Source: Streptomyces vilmorinianum
GTDB taxonomy: Bacteria > Actinomycetota > Actinomycetes > Streptomycetales > Streptomycetaceae
DNA length: 64,000 nucleotides
Direction: 5' to 3'
Assembly: GCF_005517195.1 (NCBI RefSeq)
Contig: NZ_CP040244.1
Location: forward strand, 2,622,001 to 2,686,000
A model generated the notes under the pieces. The model did no database searches and was not told where the DNA came from. It worked only from the letters and a program-made list of their open reading frames with translations. Positions 55,975 to 64,000 of this stretch are shown one piece after another; within the stretch, counting starts at the first letter, position 1, and every line of letters starts with the position of its first letter. Made by a program: the position numbers and the translations under genes.

Positions 55975-58182
55975 CTAGGACCCCTTCTCCGCCTGTTCGC
56001 GGATCTTCTCCGCGAGGTGGGGCGGCATCGCCTCATGACGGGCGTACGTGCGGTCGAAACGGCCGGTTCCGTGCGAGATGGAACGGAGGTCGACCGCGTA
56101 CCGGCCGATCTCGATCTCCGGGACCTCGGCTCGCACCAACGTCCGGCCGGGGCCCGCCTGTTCGGTGCCGACGACGCGGCCGCGCCGCCCGGACAGATCG
56201 CTCATCACCGGGCCCACGTACTCGTCGGGGACGAGGACCTGGACCTCGGCGACCGGCTCCAGGAGCTGGATGCTCGCGTCGGCGGCCGCCTCGCGCAGCG
56301 CCAGGGCGCCCGCCGTCTGGAAGGCCGCGTCGGAGGAGTCGACCGAGTGGGCCTTGCCGTCGCGCAACGTGATGCGTACGTCGACCAGCGGGTATCCGGC
56401 GGCGACCCCGCGCGCGGCCTGGGCCCGTACCCCCTTCTCGACGGAGGGGATGAACTGGCGCGGGACGGCCCCGCCCACCACCTTGTCGGCGAACTCGATG
56501 CCGCTGCCCGGGGGCAGGGGCTCGACGTCGATCTCGCAGATCGCGTACTGGCCGTGGCCGCCGGACTGTTTGACGTGCCGGCCCCGCCCGGCCGACGGTC
56601 CGCCGAAGGTCTCGCGGAGCGACACCTTGTGCGGGACCGCGTCGACCTGCACCCCGTACCGCTTGCGCAGCCGCTCCAGGGCCACGTCCATATGCGCCTC
56701 GCCCAGGCACCACAGGACGACCTGGTGCGTGTCCTGGTTCTGCTCCAGACGCATGGTGGGGTCCTCGGCGACGAGCCGGGCCAGGCCCTGGGAGAGCCGG
56801 TCCTCGTCGGCCTTGCTGTGGGCCTCGATCGCGAGCGGGAGCAGCGGATCGGGCATCGTCCACGGCTCCATCAGGAGCGGATCGTCCTTGGCGGAGAGGG
56901 TGTCGCCGGTCTCCGCGCGGCCGAGCTTGCCGACACAGGCGAGGTCGCCCGCGATGCACCGGTTGAGCGTGCGCTGCTGCTTGCCGAAGGGGGAGGTCAG
57001 CGCACCGATCCGCTCGTCGACGTCGTGGTCCTCGTGACCGCGGTCGGTCAGTCCGTGCCCCGAGACATGGACGGTCTCGTCGGGACGCAGGGTGCCGGAG
57101 AAGACCCGGACCAGCGAGATCCGGCCGACGTACGGGTCGGAGGCGGTCTTGACGACCTCGGCGACCAGCGGGCCCTCCGGATCGCAGGTGACCGCCGGCC
57201 GCGGAACGCCGTCCGGCGTGGTCACGGCGGGCGCCTCGCGCTCCAGCGGCGTCGGGAAGCCGCCGGTGATCAGCTCAAGCAGCTCGACGGTGCCGAGCCC
57301 CTGCTTCCCGCCGTCCGATGCCGGAGCCGCGGCCAGCACCGGATGGAAGGTGCCGCGGGCGACGGCCGTCTCCAGATCGTCGATCAGCGACTTGATGTCG
57401 ATCTCCTCGCCGCCGAGATAGCGGTCCATGAGGGTCTCGTCCTCGCTCTCGGCGATGATCCCCTCGATCAGCCGGCCGCGGGCCTCCGCGATCAGCGCCC
57501 GTTGCTCTTCGTCCGGCGGATTCTCCTGCCGTACGCCCGTGGAGTAGTCGAAGATCCGCTCCGAGAGCAGACCGACCAGTCCGGTGGCCGGGGCATGCCC
57601 GTCCGGCGCCTCGGCGCCGTGGACGGGCAGATAGAGGGGGAGTACGGCGTCGGGATCGTCGCCGCCGAAGATGGCGGAGCAGACGGAGGTCAGCTCGTCG
57701 AAGCCGGTGCGGGCCGTGTCCAGGTGGGTGACGACGATGGCGCGCGGCATGCCGACGGCCGCGCACTCCTCCCAGACCATGCGGGTCGAGCCGGCGATCG
57801 CGTCGGCCTCCTGAGCTGCCGAGACGACGAAAAGGGCCGCGTCCGCGGCGCGCAGACCGGCCCTGAGCTCCCCGACGAAGTCGGCGTATCCGGGAGTGTC
57901 GAGGAGATTGATCTTGTACCCGTCCCATTCGAGCGGGACGAGGGAGAGCTGTACGGAACGTTGCTGGCGGTGCTCGATCTCGTCGTAGTCGGAGAGGGTG
58001 CCGCCGTCCTCGACGCGCCCGGCCCGGTTGACCGCCCCCGCGGTCAGGGCCAGCGCCTCGACGAGTGTCGTCTTTCCCGATCCGCTGTGGCCGACCAGCA
58101 CCACGTTCCGTACGGCCGAGGGCCGGTCGGCCGTTGGAGCCCTGCCGGCGGCTCCGGAGTGTGTGTTCGCCTTGTCGCCCAT
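55975..58182 (-). CDS. Elongation factor G-like GTPase (EF-G2)
   Basis: A 735-residue translational GTPase with all five EF-G domains in outline. G1 is GHSGSGKT (31-38), G3 is DTPG (95-98), domain II contains GRISLVRVFSGTLRPDETVH, and domain IV has PRQFIPSVEKGVRAQAARG then VAAGYPLVDVRI. The G4 motif is THLD (152-155) instead of NKxD, as expected only for diverged members. It is a paralogue, not the ribosomal-operon fusA. GGGAGGAA precedes ATG 58182. Its exact role in translation is not settled. Confidence 0.9.
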   Translation of the reverse strand: MGDKANTHSGAAGRAPTADRPSAVRNVVLVGHSGSGKTTLVEALALTAGAVNRAGRVEDGGTLSDYDEIEHRQQRSVQLSLVPLEWDGYKINLLDTPGYADFVGELRAGLRAADAALFVVSAAQEADAIAGSTRMVWEECAAVGMPRAIVVTHLDTARTGFDELTSVCSAIFGGDDPDAVLPLYLPVHGAEAPDGHAPATGLVGLLSERIFDYSTGVRQENPPDEEQRALIAEARGRLIEGIIAESEDETLMDRYLGGEEIDIKSLIDDLETAVARGTFHPVLAAAPASDGGKQGLGTVELLELITGGFPTPLEREAPAVTTPDGVPRPAVTCDPEGPLVAEVVKTASDPYVGRISLVRVFSGTLRPDETVHVSGHGLTDRGHEDHDVDERIGALTSPFGKQQRTLNRCIAGDLACVGKLGRAETGDTLSAKDDPLLMEPWTMPDPLLPLAIEAHSKADEDRLSQGLARLVAEDPTMRLEQNQDTHQVVLWCLGEAHMDVALERLRKRYGVQVDAVPHKVSLRETFGGPSAGRGRHVKQSGGHGQYAICEIDVEPLPPGSGIEFADKVVGGAVPRQFIPSVEKGVRAQAARGVAAGYPLVDVRITLRDGKAHSVDSSDAAFQTAGALALREAAADASIQLLEPVAEVQVLVPDEYVGPVMSDLSGRRGRVVGTEQAGPGRTLVRAEVPEIEIGRYAVDLRSISHGTGRFDRTYARHEAMPPHLAEKIREQAEKGS

Positions 58183-58433
58183 GATGTTCCTCCCGATCGC
58201 TTGCACGGTGAGGCGGGGCGCGGGCGCGGGGGAGTCGGCGCGGAAAGGCGATCGCGTGCAGCTCCGGCGATGCCCGCGGTGGTCCTTCGAGCTTTGCACC
58301 GACGTCAGAGTGCGTCCATACGTCGTACACGACGCGGCGGGGCGGGTGCCCGGCATGGCGGCGGGGTGGTCCTGGCTACGATGGGCGAGCCGGTGGTCGT
58401 AGGGACCGCGGCCCACCGAACCTCGGGAAGGCC

Positions 58434-59096
58434 ATGCTGAACAAGTACGCGCGTGCATTTTTTACGCGTGTCCTCACACCGTTCGCCGCGTTTCTGCTCC
58501 GCCGGGGTGTCAGCCCCGACGCGGTCACGCTCATCGGCACGGCCGGAGTGATGGCGGGTGCGCTGGTCTTCTTCCCCAGGGGAGAGTTCTTCTGGGGCAC
58601 GATCGTCATCACCCTCTTCGTCTTCTCCGATCTCGTCGACGGCAACATGGCCCGGCAGGCCGGCATCTCCAGCCGCTGGGGCGCGTTCCTCGACTCGACC
58701 CTCGACCGGGTCGCCGACGGCGCCATCTTCGGTGGCTTCGCGCTCTGGTACGCGGGTACCGGCAACGACAACGTGCTGTGCGCCGTCTCCATCTTCTGCC
58801 TGGCCAGCGGTCAGGTCGTCTCGTACACCAAGGCACGAGGCGAATCGATTGGCCTGCCGGTCGCGGTCAACGGCCTGGTCGAACGGGCCGAGCGGCTCGT
58901 GATCTCGCTGGTCGCCGCCGGCCTCGCCGGACTCCACGCCTTCGGCGTACCCGGGGTCGACGTCCTGTTGCCGATCGCGCTGTGGATCGTCGCCGTGGGC
59001 TCCGCGGTGACGCTGGGACAGCGGGTGGTCACGGTACGACGGGAGTCGGCGGAGGCGGACGCGGCCGCCGCACGGGGGAACGAGGCGACGTCATGA
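58434..59096 (+). CDS. pgsA: CDP-alcohol phosphatidyltransferase, probable phosphatidylinositol phosphate synthase
   Basis: A 220-residue integral membrane enzyme of the CDP-alcohol family. It has the signature D66-L-V-D69-G-N-M-A-R...G83...D87...D91 (DLVDGNMARQAGISS then RWGAFLDSTLD) and about six helices. In actinobacteria this branch uses inositol 1-phosphate and CDP-diacylglycerol to make phosphatidylinositol phosphate. The overlap with patA and pimA, which use the product, supports that over phosphatidylglycerol-phosphate synthesis. ATG 58434 starts the operon. Confidence 0.88.
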   Translation: MLNKYARAFFTRVLTPFAAFLLRRGVSPDAVTLIGTAGVMAGALVFFPRGEFFWGTIVITLFVFSDLVDGNMARQAGISSRWGAFLDSTLDRVADGAIFGGFALWYAGTGNDNVLCAVSIFCLASGQVVSYTKARGESIGLPVAVNGLVERAERLVISLVAAGLAGLHAFGVPGVDVLLPIALWIVAVGSAVTLGQRVVTVRRESAEADAAAARGNEATS

Positions 59097-60007
59097 CTGA
59101 GGCGAGCGAGCTGCGGGACCGGCTGACCGACAGCCTGTACGGGCTCGGCTGGGCGACGGTGAAGAAGCTGCCGGAGCCGGTCGCGGCCGGGCTCGGGCGG
59201 CGGATCGCCGACATCGCCTGGAAACGGCGCGGCAAGAGCGTCCAGCGCCTGGAGTCCAACCTCGCGCGCGTGGTGCCCGACGCCACGCCCGAGCGGCTCG
59301 CCGAGCTGTCGAAGGCCGGGATGCGCTCCTACATGCGGTACTGGATGGAGTCCTTCCGGCTGCCGACCTGGAGCAAGGAACGGGTCGACGGCGGCTTCGA
59401 CGTCAAGGACGTCCACTACCTGAAGGACGGTCTCGCCTCGGGGCGCGGCGTCATACTCGCCCTGCCGCACCTGGCCAACTGGGACCTCGCGGGCGTGTGG
59501 GTGACCCGCTCGCTCGGCGTGCCCTTCACGACGGTCGCCGAGCGGCTCAAGCCGGAGACGCTCTACGACCGGTTCGTCGCCTACCGCGAGTCCCTCGGCA
59601 TGGAGGTCCTGCCGCACTCCGGCGGCACCGCCTTCGGGACGCTCGCGCGTCGGCTGCGCGACGGTGGCCTGATCTGCCTGGTCGCGGACCGCGACCTGTC
59701 GGCCTCCGGCACCGAGGTCACCTTCTTCGGCGAGACGGCCCGGATGCCGGCCGGTCCGGCGCTGCTCGCCCAGCAGACGGGCGCGCTGCTGCTGCCCGTG
59801 ACGCTCTGGTACGACGACAGCCCGGTCATGAAGGGGCGGGTGCACCCGCCCGTCGACGTACCCGAGACAGGTACGCGGGCCGAGAAGACGTCTGTGATGA
59901 CACAGGCGCTGGCGGACGTCTTCGCCACCGGCATCGCGGACCACCCGGAGGACTGGCACATGCTGCAACGACTGTGGTTGAAGGACCTGGAGGAGCGGCG
60001 GCCGTGA
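59093..60007 (+). CDS. Phosphatidylinositol mannoside acyltransferase (HtrB/LpxL fold)
   Basis: A 304-residue peripheral membrane acyltransferase. It has the catalytic H-x4-D motif in ALPHLANWDLAGVW and the LICLVADRDLSASGTEVTFF substrate block. The homologue PatA adds a palmitoyl chain to the mannose of PIM1. ATG 59093 overlaps the pgsA stop and its own stop overlaps the pimA GTG, so the three genes form one coupled operon for the PIM anchor. Chain specificity is not readable. Confidence 0.9.
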   Translation: MTEASELRDRLTDSLYGLGWATVKKLPEPVAAGLGRRIADIAWKRRGKSVQRLESNLARVVPDATPERLAELSKAGMRSYMRYWMESFRLPTWSKERVDGGFDVKDVHYLKDGLASGRGVILALPHLANWDLAGVWVTRSLGVPFTTVAERLKPETLYDRFVAYRESLGMEVLPHSGGTAFGTLARRLRDGGLICLVADRDLSASGTEVTFFGETARMPAGPALLAQQTGALLLPVTLWYDDSPVMKGRVHPPVDVPETGTRAEKTSVMTQALADVFATGIADHPEDWHMLQRLWLKDLEERRP

Positions 60008-61164
60008 GAATCGGGATCGTCTGCCCGTACTCCTGGGACGTGCCGGGCGGCGTCCAGTTCCACATCCGGGATCTCGCCGAGCATCTGATCAGGCTGGGGC
60101 ACGAGGTGTCGGTGCTCGCCCCCGCCGACGACGAGACGCCCCTGCCGGCGTACGTCGTCTCGGCGGGACGCGCCGTGCCGGTGCCGTACAACGGCTCCGT
60201 GGCCCGGCTGAACTTCGGCTTCCTGTCGGCGGCGCGGGTACGGCGCTGGCTGCACGAAGGCACGTTCGACGTCATCCACATCCACGAGCCGGCCTCCCCC
60301 TCGCTCGGCCTGCTGAGCTGCTGGGCGGCGCAGGGGCCGATCGTCGCCACCTTCCACACCTCGAACCCGCGCTCGCGGGCGATGATCGCCGCGTACCCGA
60401 TCCTGCAGCCCGCGCTGGAGAAGATCAGCGCGCGGATCGCGGTGAGCGAGTACGCGCGACGGACCCTGGTCGAGCACCTGGGCGGCGACGCGGTGGTCAT
60501 CCCCAACGGTGTCGACGTCGACTTCTTCGCGCGGGCCGAGTCGAAGGCGGAGTGGCAGGGGGGCACTCTGGGGTTCATCGGGCGGATCGACGAGCCGAGG
60601 AAGGGCCTCCCGGTCCTGATGAAGGCGCTGCCGAAGATCCTCGCGGAGCGGCCCGGGACACGGCTCCTGGTCGCCGGGCGCGGCGACGAGGAGGAGGCGG
60701 TGGCCTCGCTGCCGCCCGAGATGCGCTCCCGGGTCGAGTTCCTCGGGATGGTCAGCGACGAGGACAAGGCGCGGCTGCTGCGCAGCGTCGACGTCTACGT
60801 GGCGCCGAACACCGGCGGCGAGAGCTTCGGGATCATCCTGGTCGAGGCGCTGTCGGCGGGCGCGCCGGTCCTCGCCTCGGACCTGGACGCCTTCGCACAG
60901 GTCCTGGACCAGGGCGCGGCGGGCGAGCTGTTCGCCAACGAGGACGCGGACGCGCTCGCGGACGCGGCGATCCGGCTCCTCGGCGACGAGGCCCGGCGGG
61001 CGGAGCTGAGCAAGCGGGGCAGCGCGCATGTGCGGCGCTTCGACTGGTCGACCGTGGGTGCGGACATCCTCGCGGTCTACGAGACGGTGACGGACGGCGC
61101 GGCATCGGTGGCGACGGACGAACGCGTCGGCCTGCGGGCGAGGTTGGGGCTCGCGCGGGACTAG
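60004..61164 (+). CDS. pimA: Phosphatidylinositol alpha-mannosyltransferase
   Basis: The 386-residue GT4-family enzyme transfers the first mannose from GDP-mannose to phosphatidylinositol at the cytoplasmic face. It has the N-terminal loop PYSWDVPGGVQFHIRDLAEH, the acceptor-side IHIHEPASPSLGLL, and the C-terminal donor motif NTGGESFGIILVEALSAGAP (E-x7-E). GTG 60004 overlaps the patA stop (GTGA). It completes the pgsA-patA-pimA operon. There is no clear hairpin terminator in the 94 bases that follow. Confidence 0.94.
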   Translation: MRIGIVCPYSWDVPGGVQFHIRDLAEHLIRLGHEVSVLAPADDETPLPAYVVSAGRAVPVPYNGSVARLNFGFLSAARVRRWLHEGTFDVIHIHEPASPSLGLLSCWAAQGPIVATFHTSNPRSRAMIAAYPILQPALEKISARIAVSEYARRTLVEHLGGDAVVIPNGVDVDFFARAESKAEWQGGTLGFIGRIDEPRKGLPVLMKALPKILAERPGTRLLVAGRGDEEEAVASLPPEMRSRVEFLGMVSDEDKARLLRSVDVYVAPNTGGESFGIILVEALSAGAPVLASDLDAFAQVLDQGAAGELFANEDADALADAAIRLLGDEARRAELSKRGSAHVRRFDWSTVGADILAVYETVTDGAASVATDERVGLRARLGLARD

Positions 61165-61216
61165 CCCTTGCGCGGGCGGCGGACCTGGGCTCCCCCCCAA
61201 CCCACGAGGGCGGCCC

Positions 61217-61249
61217 GTTCAGGGTCAGTTCAGGGTGGGTGCCTGGCAG
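61217..61249 (+). promoter_or_regulatory. Three 11-bp direct repeats upstream of the MBL-fold gene
   Basis: GTTCAGGGTCA (61217-61227), GTTCAGGGTGG (61228-61238) and the weaker GTGCCTGGCAG (61239-61249) are exactly one helical turn apart, the layout used by OmpR/PhoP-type response regulators. The GTTCA part fits the PHO box but the following GG does not. Confidence 0.4.
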
Positions 61250-61258
61250 GCTTGAGGG

Positions 61259-61900
61259 GTGACCTCAACGACCGTTCAGCTCCTGGACCTTGGGTACTTC
61301 GTACGGCCCGCCGAGGAGTGGGGCGGGCCCCACGCGCGCGTGGAGCCGGTCCTCGCGTACCTCGTACGCCACGAGGGCGGCACCCTCGTCTTCGACACGG
61401 GGATCGGGACAGGCTCCCCCGAGACCGACGCGCACTATCAGCCGCGGCGCAGAGCGCTGACCGTCAGTCCCGAGGACGTCGATCTCGTCGTCAACTGCCA
61501 CCTCCACTTCGACCACATCGGCGGCAACCAGCTCTTCCCCGACACCCCCGTCCTCGTCCAGCGCAAGGAACTCGCCACCGCACGGGCCGGCGACTACACC
61601 CTCGACCGGCTGCTCGACGGCGTCCGGTACCAGGAGATCGACGGCGAGTACGAGATCGCCCCCGGGATCACCGTCGTGCCCACCCCCGGGCACACCGAGG
61701 GCCACCAGTCCCTCGTGATCGACCACGGCGACCACGTCACCGTCCTCGCCGGACAGGCCTACGACTTCGCCGCCGAGTTCGGGGTTCCGTACCGGCCCTG
61801 GCTCGACCGGCTCGCGGAACTCGCCCGCGGGCGGACGGCATACGTCCGCTTCGCCCACGACCGTGACCTCTGGGAGGGTGTGCTGCCCCCGCGACGGTAG
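61259..61900 (+). CDS. Metallo-beta-lactamase-fold hydrolase, lactonase-like
   Basis: A 213-residue MBL-fold protein similar to N-acyl-homoserine-lactone lactonases. It has the zinc motif HLHFDH (81-86), His145 in [10 protein letters not shown] and a final His in [12 protein letters not shown]. The usual metal-bridging Asp after VTVLAG is replaced by Gln166 (AGQAYDF), so the zinc site may differ from active lactonases. The start is GTG 61259. The substrate is unknown. It is followed after 11 bases by the next gene. Confidence 0.8.
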   Translation: MTSTTVQLLDLGYFVRPAEEWGGPHARVEPVLAYLVRHEGGTLVFDTGIGTGSPETDAHYQPRRRALTVSPEDVDLVVNCHLHFDHIGGNQLFPDTPVLVQRKELATARAGDYTLDRLLDGVRYQEIDGEYEIAPGITVVPTPGHTEGHQSLVIDHGDHVTVLAGQAYDFAAEFGVPYRPWLDRLAELARGRTAYVRFAHDRDLWEGVLPPRR

Positions 61901-61911
61901 CCTGTGCGCCC

Positions 61912-62454
61912 GTGACCGAAACCCTGATCTGGACCGTCGTCGCGCTGATCGCGATCGGCCTGTACCTCAGCTGGACCGCCGGCCGCCTCGACCGGCTGCA
62001 CGCGCGGATCGACGCGGCCCGCGCCGCCCTCGACGCCCAGTTGCTGCGCCGGGCCTCGGTCGCCCAGGAGCTGGCCACCTCAGGAATCCTCGACCCGGCC
62101 GCCTCGATCGTGCTCTACGAGGCCGCGCACGCGGCCCGGCAGGCCGAGGAGGACCACCGCGAGGTCGCCGAGAGCGAGCTGAGCCAGGCGCTGCGCGCGG
62201 TGTTCGGCGAGCCCGAGCAGGTCGAGGCGGTACGGGAGGCCCCCGGCGGCGAGGAGGCCGCGGGAGAGCTCGCGGCGGCCGTACGCAGGGTGCCGATGGC
62301 CCGCAGGTTCCACAACGACGCCGTGCGCGCCGCACGCGCCCTGCGTCGCCACCGCACGGTGCGCTGGTTCCGGCTCGCCGGTCACGCCCCGTTCCCGCTG
62401 GCCTTCGAAATGGACGACGAGCCGCCCGTGGCCCTTGCCGATCGCCCGGCCTGA
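61912..62454 (+). CDS. LemA-like membrane-anchored protein
   Basis: A 180-residue protein. It has one N-terminal helix ([17 protein letters not shown]) followed by a long coiled-coil-like region ([20 protein letters not shown] then [10 protein letters not shown]) and [20 protein letters not shown], which recalls the LemA domain. Function unknown. The start GTG 61912 lies eight bases after TAGCCT, which overlaps the stop of the preceding gene, so the gene may have its own leaderless transcript. Confidence 0.65.
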   Translation: MTETLIWTVVALIAIGLYLSWTAGRLDRLHARIDAARAALDAQLLRRASVAQELATSGILDPAASIVLYEAAHAARQAEEDHREVAESELSQALRAVFGEPEQVEAVREAPGGEEAAGELAAAVRRVPMARRFHNDAVRAARALRRHRTVRWFRLAGHAPFPLAFEMDDEPPVALADRPA

Positions 62455-62567
62455 GCCCCGTAGCCTGCGAAAACGATCCACCGGCTCCCTATTGGCCCTT
62501 GATGTGGACTGGTGGTGGCCTGTTTCCTCACTGTTGTCTCAACACCGCTTTCACGAGTGAGGTCCCT

Positions 62568-63482
62568 GTGTCCACCACGCTTCCCAACAGCAACCAGTCC
62601 CCCGAGACCGGCACCGCGCGCGTCAAGCGCGGCATGGCCGAGCAGCTCAAGGGTGGCGTGATCATGGACGTGGTCAACGCCGAGCAGGCGAAGATCGCCG
62701 AGGACGCCGGCGCCGTGGCCGTCATGGCCCTGGAGCGGGTCCCCGCCGACATCCGCAAGGACGGCGGCGTGGCCCGTATGTCCGACCCGAACATGATCGA
62801 GGAGATCATCGGCGCGGTCTCCATCCCGGTCATGGCCAAGTCCCGCATCGGCCACTTCGTCGAGGCCCAGGTCCTGCAGTCCCTCGGTGTCGACTACATC
62901 GACGAGTCCGAGGTCCTCACCCCGGCCGACGAGGTCAACCACTCCGACAAGTGGGCCTTCACCACCCCCTTCGTCTGTGGCGCCACCAACCTGGGCGAGG
63001 CCCTGCGCCGCATCGCCGAGGGCGCGGCCATGATCCGCTCCAAGGGCGAGGCCGGCACCGGCAACGTCGTCGAGGCCGTCCGCCACCTGCGCCAGATCAA
63101 GAACGAGATCGCCAAGCTGCGCGGCTTCGACAACAACGAGCTGTTCGCCGCCGCCAAGGAGCTCCGCGCCCCGTACGAGCTCGTCAAGGAGGTCGCCGAG
63201 CTCGGCAAGCTGCCGGTCGTGCTGTTCTCCGCCGGTGGTGTCGCCACCCCGGCCGACGCCGCGCTGATGCGCCAGCTCGGTGCCGAGGGCGTCTTCGTCG
63301 GCTCCGGCATCTTCAAGTCGGGCGACCCGGCCAAGCGTGCCGCCGCCATCGTGAAGGCCACCACCTTCTACGACGACCCGAAGATCATCGCGGACGCCTC
63401 CCGCAACCTGGGCGAGGCCATGGTCGGCATCAACTGCGACACCCTCCCCGAGTCCGAGCGCTACGCCAACCGCGGCTGGTAA
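62568..63482 (+). CDS. pdxS: Pyridoxal 5'-phosphate synthase, synthase subunit
   Basis: The 304-residue PdxS builds pyridoxal phosphate from ribose 5-phosphate, glyceraldehyde 3-phosphate and ammonia supplied by PdxT. The (beta/alpha)8 sequence is highly conserved: [37 protein letters not shown] (first lysine), [15 protein letters not shown] and [19 protein letters not shown]. The start GTG 62568 has GTGAGG upstream and gives the known N-terminus; an ATG at 62502 would add an atypical Cys-rich stretch. pdxT follows after seven bases. Confidence 0.97.
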   Translation: MSTTLPNSNQSPETGTARVKRGMAEQLKGGVIMDVVNAEQAKIAEDAGAVAVMALERVPADIRKDGGVARMSDPNMIEEIIGAVSIPVMAKSRIGHFVEAQVLQSLGVDYIDESEVLTPADEVNHSDKWAFTTPFVCGATNLGEALRRIAEGAAMIRSKGEAGTGNVVEAVRHLRQIKNEIAKLRGFDNNELFAAAKELRAPYELVKEVAELGKLPVVLFSAGGVATPADAALMRQLGAEGVFVGSGIFKSGDPAKRAAAIVKATTFYDDPKIIADASRNLGEAMVGINCDTLPESERYANRGW

Positions 63483-63489
63483 TCACTCA

Positions 63490-64000
63490 TGAGCACACCC
63501 GTCATCGGTGTCCTGGCACTCCAGGGCGACGTACGGGAGCACCTGATCGCCCTGGCCGCGGCTGACGCCGTGGCCAGGCCGGTCCGGCGCCCCGAGGAAC
63601 TCGCCGAGGTCGACGGCCTCGTCATACCCGGCGGCGAGTCCACCACCATCTCCAAGCTGGCCGAGCTCTTCGGTCTGATGGAGCCGCTGCGCGAGCGCAT
63701 CGCCGCCGGGATGCCGGTGTACGGCACCTGCGCCGGCCTGATCATGCTCGCCGACAAGATCCTCGACCCGCGCTCGGGCCAGGAGACCTTCGGCGGCATC
63801 GACATGATCGTCCGCCGCAACGCGTTCGGGCGGCAGAACGAGTCCTTCGAGGCCGGTGTCGCCGTCAGCGGCATCGAGGACGGCCCCGTCGAGGGCGTCT
63901 TCATCCGCGCCCCGTGGGTCGAGTCCGTCGGCGCGGAGGTGGAGATCCTCGCCGAGCACGAGGGCCACATCGTCGCCGTACGGCAGGGCCGGGCGCTCGC
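63490..64000 (+). CDS. pdxT: Pyridoxal 5'-phosphate synthase, glutaminase subunit (3' end outside window)
   Basis: ATG 63490 opens [19 protein letters not shown] and the frame runs to the window end (170 residues). Visible motifs are [17 protein letters not shown], the nucleophile loop [12 protein letters not shown] (Cys) and [14 protein letters not shown]. PdxT releases ammonia from glutamine and channels it to PdxS. The catalytic His-x-Glu near the C-terminus lies just beyond the window. It is coupled to pdxS. Confidence 0.95.

Noticed and set aside
62502..62567. ATG start extending pdxS by 22 residues
   Set aside because: The extension is Cys/Trp-rich and unlike PdxS N-termini; GTG 62568 has a ribosome site.

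Overview
The window is chromosomal DNA of a Streptomyces or a very close relative. The evidence is the very high G+C content with strong third-position GC bias, frequent GTG starts and ATGA/GTGA stop-start overlaps, a near-canonical sporulation gene ssgB, and a gene order (argCJBDR, argH, glpQ-like, ssgB, thrS, HIT, EF-G2-like, pgsA, patA, pimA, pdxST) that I recall from the Streptomyces core chromosome. Coordinates 1-64000 read mostly as conserved housekeeping sequence interrupted by a few accessory islands.

Layout. 1-1205: the 5' part of a DUF2199 gene cut by the window edge, then the decayed remains of a Tn7-like (TnsA/TnsB-type) element that ends a few bases from the argC promoter. 1211-6086: argCJBDR arginine operon. 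6083-11946 (minus strand): an L,D-transpeptidase, a PNPOx-fold protein, and a complete lasso-peptide cluster (exporter D, peptidase B2, RRE protein B1, cyclase C and a 38-residue precursor A too short for routine gene calling). 12237-15029: argG and argH, so the lasso cluster sits inside the arginine locus. 15041-21883: HAD-like protein, TetR/MFS pair with a 26-bp perfect palindrome, PlsC, Tat-exported glycerophosphodiesterase, small sigma factor, GNAT, two membrane proteins. 22079-25200: metNIQ methionine importer preceded by a 28-codon leader ORF ending in clustered Cys and Met codons. 26022-32402: corrinoid/siroheme block (CobL, a 1096-residue BluB-CobT fusion, CysG-like protein). 32471-43593: rRNA methyltransferase, Ser/Thr kinase, small proteins, five tRNAs, pabB/pabC, DsbA-like, ssgB. 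43648-50785: two tRNA-Val(CAC), a large polytopic membrane protein, exonuclease, a DUF4365 nuclease-like gene with an unknown partner, and about 0.8 kb of repeat-rich noncoding DNA. 50785-64000: thrS, potassium channel, HIT protein, EF-G2-like GTPase, the phosphatidylinositol mannoside operon pgsA-patA-pimA, a metallo-beta-lactamase-fold protein, pdxS and the start of pdxT.

Most noteworthy. (1) The lasso precursor has only one acidic residue in its core. With the usual Thr(-2) cleavage rule that Asp is core residue 10, outside the 7-9 residue rings known to me. (2) The metNIQ leader ORF looks like a Met/Cys-sensing attenuation peptide. (3) The argC promoter abuts a dead Tn7-like element. (4) A DUF4365 nuclease-like gene is translationally coupled to an uncharacterised protein.

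All functional calls are from reading the sequence and family knowledge; no database search was run.
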